Below are positions 55,673-64,000 of a DNA stretch of 64,000 nt, piece by piece. The DNA lies in the NCBI GenBank assembly GCA_021018815.1, contig JAITYX010000028.1:4295001-4359000 (forward strand). Direction: 5' to 3'. The DNA comes from Talinum fruticosum. Lineage: Eukaryota; Streptophyta; Magnoliopsida; Caryophyllales; Talinaceae. Positions within the stretch are counted from its first letter, which is position 1, and every line of letters begins with the position of its first letter. The notes beneath the pieces were generated by a model that saw nothing but the letters and a program-made list of their open reading frames with translations, did not search any database and was not told the DNA's origin. The position numbers were made by a program, and so were the translations under genes.

Positions 55673-56815
55673 CGAATCCGACGAAATAGGATGAATTGAG
55701 ATGATATTTTGCAAATACGTAATTATCTTGAATATATTAACCATTTCATTATTTTCCAACCACCTGGAAGGGGCAAAAGAAACATCTTGTTGTTTCTTCA
55801 ACAATTTCGATCTCTAGTGGACCCCTTAGTAGGATTTGAACCCGGATGAAGTTCGATCATCTGCTAGGAGAAACAAGTATGAATGGATCTTGTAGGATTC
55901 TCAAGAAGTTCTTCAATTTCTTCAGAAGCGGATGAATAAACATCTACTTCTCATGTTCCATGAATAGCCGAGACATTGAGGAATATATCAATGTTGTTTG
56001 ATATGTAGGACCCGGATGATCACAACAATGATGCATGGCCATATTTCATAAATTTTTAAGCATAACTCGCAAACCATTTATAACTTATTATTTCTATACT
56101 TATTTTAATTGAATTAATAAAATAGTGAATAGTAAAAATGATATTTGGAAGCATGTGGGTTTTATTGAAATTATTATTCCAAATGTTAATATATTCCTTT
56201 TTAAATTATTTTGGTCTCGAAATTTTTACAAGCCAAGACTAGTATAATTTTTCTTTATAAATTTAATAATTTTTAAAATAAAAATATTATAAATGAATAC
56301 AATAAAAATATTAGTAGAAGAAGGTATATTATAAATTGGGGTGAAAATTGATTATGTAGTATATGGAGATATTGGGCCTCAATTGGAAATTGATGGAATT
56401 ATATAAAGCAAAGCCATTTTATACTTGTCATTGAACCCATAAACATTCTTGAAATTTCACACCTCTTTTTGACGTTCTCTCTCTCCTCTCTCTCTCTCAT
56501 ACTCTTCCTTTGTTGTATTTTTCCTTACCACCGGACAAGCATCACCCCACCTTATCTTCTCTTTGTTTTGCCTTCGTCCACCAACAGCGTCGCTCTACGC
56601 ATCACCGATGACCCACTGCCACCAATAACACTACCAACCACCACCAGCAAACTACCAAACTACACTTGCTCTCAAACTTTTATTTGCTCTTCTCGACCAC
56701 CAACCAGTGTCTGCCCCCTCGCCGCCGACATCCACCCCCTCGCTGCTCTTGTCGCAACCCGGCCACCAACCAACCACCATCCACGGTTGCCTAGAATCGC
56801 CAAACCACATCCTTT
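55673..56815 (+). mobile_element. LTR-like sequence starting inside the chromovirus fragment
   Basis: Begins TGTCACATCTCGAATCC, a common plant gypsy LTR start, exactly where the protease homology stops. A TATA box lies at 56400-56407, followed by a CT-rich leader at 56460-56520. CACTA-2 is inserted at 56816 and the sequence resumes at 60930. The other end and a TSD (expected TCGAG) were not found. Confidence 0.5.
56400..56407 (+). promoter_or_regulatory. TATA box of the LTR-like sequence
   Basis: TATATAAA about 60 bp before a CTCTCTCTC-rich leader. Confidence 0.45.
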
Positions 56816-56839
56816 CACTACTAGAAAATTGACAAGTAG

Positions 56840-57135
56840 CGATGGAAACACTAACGAAAAAATGTCAAATAGTGACGGAATTCTTGAATTAGCGACGGAA
56901 AACTTGTCGCTATAATCCAGCGTTGCTAAAATTCAGCGATGGATTTTTGAAATTCATCACTAATCAGCAACGAACAGTGACCAGTAGCTACTCATGTCGG
57001 TGATGGAAAAGTCTATTACGTAGCTAAGTTCGGCATCGGAAAATCACGTTTTGTCGCTGATGTCGGCGACGGAACTTATGGAGTTTCGTCGATGATCTCA
57101 TGTTGATCCGTCGTTTTTCCATCTCTAATCAGTCG
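56840..57135. repeat. CACTA-2 left subterminal repeats
   Basis: Repeated AGCGACGGAA / AGCGATGGA words in both orientations (56838, 56890, 56933, 57068). They are more decayed than the right end and likely transposase-accessory binding sites. Confidence 0.65.
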
Positions 57136-57499
57136 CTAATCCGTGTCTATTTTGCTAGAAATCTACAATATTTTCTCCCTTTTTTAGCAACCTAGTACAA
57201 AAAATGTGAATAGATATACACATCCAAAATTCACATATGTCATAATGACATTTCACAAGGTCTTCTTCCAAGTTAGATATACAAATCCATCATACATTTC
57301 ACAATCATTAACAATCCAAACACATTTACAACCATTTCACAAGTTCACAAATAACCTTTAAAAAGTTCACAAACAACCATAAACACAAGTTGTTTAACCA
57401 TAAACACATAATCCAACTCCTTTCACGTGCACGTGCCAATCAAACAAATTAAAAAGAAGTGTGCAAATTGTTTACCAATAAACACATGTTCTTATCATA

Positions 57500-57960
57500 A
57501 TGAATTAAGGGTCCTCACTCTTCCCCTTCCTCTTGTCCTTATACTTGCTCTAGGGTGAGATCTAGATGCTTGCTGAGATTTCATAAATTAAGCGTCCTCT
57601 CAACCTTATCTTTGAGCTCCTTATCCTCCAACCTAAGCACATGAGCATGCTCAATTCATTGACTTAACTCGAAGTTCGGTTTTGCACCGTTGCTCTCAAA
57701 TCCGAGTCATCCGGAGTAGCGACTTTTGTTGATTTAAAGAACATGGACATGGTCTTTTTCAAGTTCTTTGCCTCGGATCCAAGTCCATAAATACGACCAT
57801 TCTTATTTGCATTGGATTTTACTCACAACTCATGTTGTGAAGGGGTGGACACGGGATCCTCTTGTGAGTTAGGATCATCAATACAAGGTTAAGTGGGTTG
57901 AGTGTTTTGCAACTCTTCCCACTCTTTTTCAAACTTTTCCTATATAATATATAAATATTT
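57500..57960 (-). pseudogene. CACTA-2 second gene remnant (TnpA/Transposase_24-like)
   Basis: Minus strand reads FEKEWEELQNTQPT, then SQEDPVSTPSQHEL, then NANKNGRIYGLGSEAKNLKK, the C-terminal style of the plant transposase family (Ptta/En/Spm, PF03004) that accompanies the main transposase. Stops follow KNL..FFKS and SS, and the N-terminal half is absent. In En/Spm the TnpA-type protein binds subterminal repeats. Family call is by eye. Confidence 0.55.
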
Positions 57961-58049
57961 TAGGCATATTATTATCAAAGGTTATGAAAGAAGACCTTAT
58001 TCAATCTAAAACAACATAAAAGAAGGCATAATTTGTGACAATATCCATA

Positions 58050-58875
58050 TTATTGGTCATCATCCTCATCATCATTATCATCATCTTTTTCTTCACTATC
58101 CTCTTCGTCATCATTGGATATGAGATGTTCTTCTTCCTCATCGGTAATGTTACCATCATCATATTCACCTTCATCATCTTCTTGACCATCCTCTTCTTCG
58201 ATAGCATCCTCAATCTCATCTTGTTGGTTTATAAGCACATCATCAAATAATTCTTCGGTGATATTGAGTTATCTAACAAAGTGTCCGGTAAAGTTTTCAT
58301 AATAGGATCGATTGTGCCCATACTTGTCCTCTTGGAATACAAGAGGAATAGTATATTGGTCATTAACTACGGCCCTTGGTTTTGTTGGCACTACGACAAA
58401 CCAATTCATTTTTCTCTAGGGATGCCTTGTGGGTATGACAAATAATACACTTGAATTGCGGTACCAGGCAAATATGAAAGGATCGTACTTATGATATCGT
58501 CTTGTACGATGCACTTCAATATGCGAACTAAATTTATGGCACTGAGTACCCCGAGAACGATTAGGGTCAAACCAATCGCATCTAAACAACACACACCTTT
58601 TTATTGGTTCCTTTACATATTTTACTTTAACCACCTCTTGCAAAGTGTCATAGTAATTATTCTCAACATGTTCTCCATCGGTTCCTTTCACACAAACCAC
58701 CACAATTAAAGGCCACCTTCCCTTCATTTCGAGCCTCGGTATGAAATAACATTCCATTCACCGTGTATGCCATCCACGTTGTCACTCTCCTTAAAGGTCC
58801 TTTAGCTAATTGCATCAAGTACACATGCTTTTCATCATGATATACTCGATAAAAATGAATTCGTGTCAATAACAT
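58050..58875 (-). pseudogene. CACTA-2 transposase C-terminal part (DUF4216 and acidic tail)
   Basis: 58663-58875 (MLLTRIHFYRVYHDEKHVYL) is followed by DUF4216-type sequence in another frame (NNYYDTLQEVVKVKYVKEP, RCVLFRCDWFDPNRSRGTQ, YDPFIFAWYRNSSVLFV; 58416-58640), then a tail of Glu/Asp (58050-58238) produced by a CATCAT-type run. The tail may be microsatellite-expanded. It is joined to the N-terminal part by about 240 bp (58876-59117) containing RLHNDLCGKEVKLTLE. Confidence 0.75.
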
Positions 58876-59117
58876 AGTATAATTTAGTACATTGAATTGA
58901 AGAACCCATTGTAATAAATTTCGTAATGACCACTAAGTTCTAATATATGATACTCATAGCTCCACTGAACCAATCTTCGAACGCATTTTCCACCATTGCA
59001 TCAATTGACGCATCACTAACACCGAGCATACATAGCTCGTTTGCGAGACAACTCGAGTGTGAGTTTCACTTCCTTCCCACAAAGGTCATTGTGCAGCCTC
59101 AACCATATTAAAAGAGA

Positions 59118-59531
59118 TTATACATTAGTATTTGGAGGCTCACTTGTAGAGTCTTGATTTGACGTTATGGCATCCGTGACCATATTATTCATACGGTCGG
59201 CATTTGATTCTACATCCTCATAGTTCATATGATTGGAGCCACTTTCGTTGTACATGTTGAAAGTCATACCACCATCCTCATATAAATGAGGATCTACATA
59301 TCCATGACTTGTCCAATACCAATAGTTTGGAAGAAAACCATATTGATAAAGGTGTAACTTAACTTCTTCGGGTTCCTTGTACTTCCGATTTTTGCATTTA
59401 CAACATGGACACCTATATTGTGGATTATGTACAAATTCCGATTGACTTCTAGCATATGTATCAAACTCCTCAACCCCGTCTAAAAACTCTTGTCTATACC
59501 CAACTTTACTAGATAATAACCTACGATACAT
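59118..59531 (-). pseudogene. CACTA-2 transposase N-terminal domain
   Basis: 137-codon open frame. MYRRLLSSKVGYRQEFLDGV, then QYRCPCCKCKNRK and EVKLHLYQYGFLPNYWYW make the zinc-finger-like transposase-associated domain (C-P-C-C..C, H-L..G). It is open to an acidic, Asn-rich end and then stops. The usual next domain, the Tnp2 catalytic region, is deleted. It might still be translated as a DNA-binding fragment, but there is no evidence of expression. Confidence 0.8.
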
Positions 59532-60300
59532 CTATCTACGATGCGTAGGCCCATCCATATATATTATGATTGACATTTAACAATTTATTTAATTATTAGT
59601 TATTAATCAATACATGGAGATGTCATGATTATCTTTCTTTAGTCTAATGAACATAATATATAGCCATTATGCATTGAACATATATTTTTCTTAAACATAT
59701 ATTTCTTTAATTTCTATATTTCACTCCTAATCATTAATTTCATCATAAAACTATTCATACCTAATTAGTATAAATCAACTCACACACATAAAATTCATAA
59801 CATTATTTTCTACCTAATTAGTATAATTTAACTCACATACATAAAATTCATAACATTATTTCTACCTAATTAGTATAAATCAACTCACACATAAATATAA
59901 TTTATAATATTATTCCAAAATTTACAACAATAATATATACAAAGATAATTTCATGTCTAATTTCACATAATTAAACACAATCTATTTCTAAGTTGTCAAA
60001 AGTCTAATAAACATATAAATAAACCACAACAATTTCACAATTGCACATAAATCAGAAACATACATATAAATCACAAATATTAATCATAATTGCACAATTA
60101 AGCACAAACAACAAATTTACTGTAACTTCAACAATTTCTTTCAACAAATCTAACCTCATATATCACAAACAACACGACTTATATACATAAATCATATAAT
60201 TGCACATTTTCTACATCAAATTCATTCGCAATGAACATTAATTTGCATCAATTTCTGTAAAATCATCAATTTTATACTAAATAATTAAAACTCTAAATCC
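59532..60300 (-). other. CACTA-2 AT-rich leader or intron
   Basis: Very AT-rich. The phrase CTACCTAATTAGTATAAATC with an acataaaattcataac flank recurs near 59755, 59810 and 59865, giving a short array of about 55 bp units. No coding homology. Confidence 0.5.
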
Positions 60301-60576
60301 AACAACGAGTGAGAAAAATACTACCTTCAACGGCTTGTTTAGCGGTGGTGGGACGACCAGTGGCGGCAAAATCGACAGCAGCGGAAGCTCGGAGGTGGTG
60401 GCAAGATCTCCTCTCCCTCAAGCTCTCTCCTCCCCCTTCCTTATTAGCTCCGGCCAAATTTCATGAAGTGAGGGCGCGGCAGACAGCCACCACTTTCGCA
60501 CTCGCTCACTTTCGCACTCTCACAATCTTCGATTTTTCTTGTGGCCGAAAGCCCGGATCTGAAAGTATATATCAGG

Positions 60577-60912
60577 TTAGCGACGGAATGGTCCGTCGCT
60601 AACCCAACTTCTTTAATCAGCGACGGACCCCTCCGTCGCTGGGTCCGTCACTTAGTAAAAATTTAATTTAATTTGATTTTCTTTTTCCTTGGCTCGGATC
60701 TAGAAATTATATTTATATAGTGACGGCTTATTCAGTCGCTATTCACATTAGCAATGGAACAACGACGGAAATGGTCCGTCGCTTTGTCAAAAAATTCTAT
60801 TTTTAAAAATTTTTTTAAAATATGAATCAGTCGTTAGGCACCACATTCAGTCGTTGTTTTTGAAATTAGTGACGGAATTTGTGTTCCATAGCCTATTTTC
60901 GTCGATAAATAA
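60577..60912. repeat. CACTA-2 right subterminal hairpins
   Basis: Perfect 11-bp arms TTAGCGACGGA at 60577-60602 around ATGG, and perfect 10-bp arms CAGCGACGGA at 60618-60641 around CCCC. Further GTGACGG / CCGTCGC words at 60645, 60721, 60760-60780, 60868. Confidence 0.85.
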
Positions 60913-60929
60913 CGAGTTTTGTAGTAGTG

Positions 60930-61166
60930 CTTGCTCATCTACCTCGACACTCTCTCTCACGCCTGCTCCTGTTCCACCGCCCACTGCCCTACTTTTGCCG
61001 ACCAATGCACCGTCTATCACCTTTTTCGAATGTTTTAAATAAAGAGTAAGCATCTTTTACATTTTTTCAAAGTAAAATACTATATTATGTTAAAATAAAT
61101 ACTATTTATTTTTCAAAGGTGAGATAAACACTTTTTCGAAAAAAACAAAATTAAATTTGTTGTACT

Positions 61167-61205
<39 letters not shown>

Positions 61206-62340
61206 GTTGCCATCAACAAAGGCAAATGGATTTTAAAACTATGTACAATACTAATTTAATTTGTGATAGAAATTGATATTATTTATCTTTCAATTGAAAT
61301 AACATTGAAATACTAAAAATAACTAAATAAATGAAAGTGAAAACTTGATTAATTAATAAAAATTTTTATCTTACAAAATCTTTATTAAGGTCGTCGATCG
61401 TCGTGCATTCATTCGGATCTTGCTCAAGAAAAGAAAAAAAAGACATCAACCCAAGGTATGTTCATTGATCATATCCTTCCAGATTTTATTGATACCAAAG
61501 TCGAATATGGCTAATATTAATAAAAACATACAATTATTTTGCAAATAGTATTTGTCATTATTAATGTGGACCTGCCCCAAATCAATTACTATTATATGGT
61601 AATCATATCAATATTCACGTTGGTCACAATGTAAATGTTGGCCACAATCAACTAAGCATGTCGGTCGGTGTGGGTGTGTACACATTTTAGGGAAACCCGA
61701 TGATCATAAGGGTTCCACTCAAATAATTAATCAACAATCATTTTAAATTATTCTTTCCCCCTCATTTACAAATGAATTGAAATGTGCGCATTTTGCTCAA
61801 TAGTTTTATAACTTTTATTTTCTTGTATAATAGTGCACGTATTGAATTTCGACTAACATTTCAAAATATTTTTCTTGTTTTGTTTTAGGTAAAGATGTTG
61901 AAGGTGGCAAGCAATAGAAGAGTTTTATTTCGAGACTTAGGGGCTCGTAGTGACAACCATTTTAAGGTAATAAGGGTTAGGAATTGCTAACTTAAGTCTT
62001 AAATGTTAAAATGTAATTTGTTTATTGGTACAAGTTAAAGTTCTTGCTTTCATTGTAAGTCACTCTCGTTATTGGTTAAAGATAATATAACCTAAGTTAA
62101 ATATATGTGTTAGACTCGCTAGTAGCCTTGCCCTTTCCTTAGGTAAGGGTGGCTATGACGACTCCCGATCTGTTTCGATGCGCTAATCACTAGTTAGCGG
62201 TTTAATTAGACTAAACTAGTGATTATAGGTTAGAGGGCGTTACGAGGCACTCGGTTCGGGTGTAGATATAAATGAATGGGTGGCATCGGAATCAAATAAA
62301 ACATAAAAATGCTTTGAATTTAAAAAGAGTACTAGTGACA
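60930..62340 (+). mobile_element. Continuation of the LTR-like sequence after CACTA-2
   Basis: 60930-61045 continues the C-rich leader style of 56520-56815 and ends with an AATAAA at about 61036. The rest to 62340 is AT-rich with an AT run at 61170-61206. GTGACA at 62335-62340 mirrors the TGTCAC start at 55673, but no TSD supports it as the end. Confidence 0.35.
61170..61206. repeat. AT dinucleotide microsatellite
   Basis: About 15 TA units in a row with a small interruption at the right. Confidence 0.9.
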
Positions 62341-62914
62341 ACTCCCTTCTATAAGCTTTACTGTCTTCCTGGGCAAACATTCACTAAATGATTAAGGCTA
62401 CCCACTCGATAGTGTATTGAGGTATGATTTGTTCAACTACCTTTCCCACACGGTTCGAAGTAGATGATGGACGACCCTTGTTAGAACTAGGAGCAGGTTT
62501 TTTTGAACTACATTCTAAATTTTATTATTACACTTCTTTTCGAGTTTTCGGGGTTTAAGGCCCTTAGTTTGCTCTTTACTCGCTCAACCTCTGTTGCTCC
62601 TTCATATGATTCTTGATAATCTTTGATAGGTTGGCTAGCAAGTTGATGTCAAACATAATAAGCCAAGCATTCCTCAAATCTTATCATTTTCATCCTATTA
62701 ATAGTGATACGAGTTTGGGGCAAATCTGGATAGCTCCATGAATTTCTAACATCATCGATATGTTGTTCATTTTCAACTTTAGGAACTCTTTTTCCTTTTT
62801 GTTGTTAGACTATTATCGGGTAAAATTTCGCTCTAATCTTTTCTATAAATTTATCCCAAGTGAACTCAGGCCCTCGAAATGTGTTCTTCATTGTGCTCTA
62901 CCATATTTTTGCTT
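62341..62914. other. Unassigned sequence
   Basis: No coding homology or repeat membership seen; a 77-codon open frame from 62760 runs into the Tat LTR and has no recognisable domain. Confidence 0.3.
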
Positions 62915-63437
62915 AACCTATCGTAGGGATAAGCCCTTCCGTTCCACCCGTCAACAAACAACCTTTACTGATTTCAAGAGTGAGTTTAGGTGATGCATTA
63001 AAGACAAGCATACAACATATTAAGATGCAAAAATTAAATCAACCAAGGCATGCTAAAGAAAGTGACAAAAGCATATATGAAAGCGATAAATGAAAGCGAT
63101 AAAGAAAATGAAAAGAAAAGCAAAAGAAAGCGAAAACAAAAATAAACGATTGCATTGGGAGGAGGAATTAAAAGAAACAATTACATTCTTCTCCACAATA
63201 CCAAAAGCAATAAATAAAGGAAAATTAAATAAACCATAGTTGAAGGCAAATTTCGCGCCCTTAGGTTGTCCAACCTGCTGATTTGGGTCTCGAATCGGAT
63301 CTAACAGCGTGATAGTGGTGACTAGAAAAGAAACCAAAAGATCAAAATATAAGAAGGTGCATTTAGTAGCTCTTAATTTGGTTTCAGTGAGGATAACATA
63401 CAGGAAGAATCGTATGTAAAATGAGAGCCTAAGCTCT

Positions 63438-63446
63438 CTATTTATA
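63438..63446 (-). promoter_or_regulatory. TATA box of the last Tat LTR
   Basis: Minus strand TATAAATAG in the conserved CTCTCTATTTATAGGAG context. Confidence 0.55.
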
Positions 63447-63574
63447 GGAGAAGATTAGGTCACAAATGACCTAGGGTTTCGACTGAAACAACCGTCCAAA
63501 ATGGGCAGAAAACCGACCAGCGAGAATCATAAAAACCGAACCAAATCAAGCTTGGACTAGATCCTGGGAATAGT

Positions 63575-63910
63575 GCTATGATGCGTGGTGCCAGCCATAA
63601 ACGTCATCATATGGACTCCACTTCCTTTCGTGTTGCGGTTGAACTCGAAGTGAAACGCGAGCATTTGGGGGCAAAATCCCCGAAACCCGGCGCCGACCTT
63701 GAACTGTGTCGTTTTATGAAAGTGAGCTTCGTGTCTCGGTTGAATGCTTGGAGCAAAACGCAGCGTTTTGATGATGTTTTACCATAAAACACGGCACCGG
63801 CCAATGTAGCGTCGTGTGGACGAGTTTAGATTCGTGTCTCGGTTGGATGCTTGAAGGTGAAATGCGGAATTTTAAGTGTAGCAAGGTGTCTGTACGTGGC
63901 ACCGACCAAG
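63575..63910 (-). repeat. U3 tandem modules, three copies of about 110-125 bp
   Basis: Each has GGYRCCGRCC, a cgtgt(ct)gcGGTTG-type word and a CAAAACGC..CGTTTTG-type word (63640, 63745, 63855). Same module as in the U3 of other Tat LTRs here. Confidence 0.6.
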
Positions 63911-64000
63911 GGTTGACTCTAGAGCGTTAAGCCGAGCATGAACCAGCTGAAAGAAATAGGTTTTGGACCAGCCCAAAGAAAAAAAGGTTCAATTTTTGGT

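Larger units (their letters stand above)
56816..60929 (-). mobile_element. CACTA-2, internally deleted En/Spm element, 4.1 kb
   Basis: Ends CACTACTAGAAAA (56816-56828) and, inverted, CACTACTACAAAA (60917-60929). Flanking triplets are TTT (56813-56815) and CTT (60930-60932), a TSD with one change. Genes read on minus: transposase N-terminal part (59531-59118), then directly C-terminal parts (58875-58050), then a TnpA-like remnant (57960-57500). The catalytic Transposase_21 block is missing, so it is non-autonomous. Both ends have GCGACGGA/TCCGTCGC hairpins. A family different from CACTA-1. Confidence 0.88.
62915..64000 (-). mobile_element. Tat-family LTR, truncated at its 3' side and by the window end
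   Basis: From GTAGGGATAAGCCCTTCC it follows LTR-C/LTR-B in order: purine-rich AAAGAAAGCGAAAAC stretch, TGCCCTTAGGTTGTCC-type block near 63255, TATA at 63438-63446, GACCTAGGG block near 63468, then U3 modules. The usual 5'-most part on plus (TATAGGAACC to the forked CACACCG block) is missing, so it joins foreign sequence near 62915. Confidence 0.75.

Noticed and set aside
56469..56915. 148-codon open frame starting with a hydrophobic, signal-peptide-like stretch
   Set aside because: It lies in the CT-rich leader of an LTR-like sequence, is Pro/Ser/Thr-rich from low-complexity DNA, and its last part runs into CACTA-2. Not a host gene.
58035..58250. Hydrophobic Ile/Phe-rich plus-strand frame
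   Set aside because: It is the complement of the Glu/Asp-rich tail of the CACTA-2 transposase (CAT-type repeats).
60309..60602. 97-codon plus frame near the CACTA-2 right end
   Set aside because: It overlaps subterminal hairpins, is opposite to the transposase direction and has no domain; it might be captured host sequence, but nothing supports that.
55673..62340. Reading GTGACA at 62340 as the certain end of the LTR that starts at 55673
   Set aside because: The flanking bases (TCGAG on the left, ACTCC on the right) do not match, so no TSD supports it.
1..64000. tRNA, rRNA, organelle-derived or bacterial-type features
   Set aside because: I looked for cloverleaf-like B-box words, rRNA blocks and operon-like gene runs and saw none; a tRNAscan or Infernal run would settle it.

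Overview
This is plant nuclear DNA, most likely from a large-genome eudicot. It contains only plant-type transposable elements: Ty3/gypsy Tat (Retand/Ogre-like) and chromovirus elements, a Ty1/copia element of Sirevirus type, and CACTA (En/Spm) DNA transposons. I recognise no intact host gene, rRNA or tRNA. Every coding region is broken by stops or frameshifts. A species cannot be fixed from this; the tandem-repeat-bearing Tat family resembles the Retand type described in Silene, which is only a hint.

1-38.7 kb is a Tat complex. 1-1380 is a minus-strand pol fragment (end of RT plus two RNase H domains). 1.4-3.6 kb holds plus-strand LTR pieces that face a complete minus-strand LTR (3773-5565). 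From there up to 29 kb, minus-strand Tat units are joined in tandem and share LTRs: LTR-C (3773-5565), a 1.6-kb non-coding interior, LTR-B (7173-10073), a 4.2-kb gag-only interior, LTR-D (14284-27149), then a third interior. LTR ends are TGTAG...CTACA, with a PBS beginning TGGCGACTCC and a PPT of AAAGTGGGGGCTAAT. Each interior carries an array of about 43-bp tandem repeats before the PPT. A 10.8-kb Sirevirus-like copia element (15246-26082, TSD TAAAA) sits inside LTR-D with both LTRs, PBS, gag-pol remnants and an extra ORF before its 3' LTR. At 29064 a plus-strand Tat element (LTR, PBS, 5' UTR repeats, gag, protease) interrupts the gag of the third minus-strand unit. 35.3-38.7 kb is a triplicated 1.12-kb piece of a related LTR.

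39.3-51.4 kb holds a three-copy 450-bp tandem array that runs into a 10.8-kb CACTA element (40606-51434, TSD TGT). The CACTA element contains a decayed transposase gene, hairpin-rich subterminal regions and a long 216-bp-arm inverted repeat. A solo chromovirus-type LTR (41166-45833, TSD GGTAA) is inserted in it, and that LTR holds a copia LTR fragment.

51.4-64 kb contains copia LTR remnants, a chromovirus protease-RT fragment (54345-55672), an LTR-like sequence starting at 55673 that is split by a second, internally deleted CACTA element (56816-60929), and a further Tat LTR running off the window end.

The relative insertion order can be read from the nesting: Tat units before the copia element; CACTA-1 before the solo LTR before the copia LTR piece; chromovirus fragment before the 55673 LTR before CACTA-2. 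The most unusual observations are a non-random set of differences between the two copia LTRs that suggests a sequencing-consensus artefact, the multiplied CACTA end, the long hairpin, and the variable tandem arrays in both UTRs of the Tat family.
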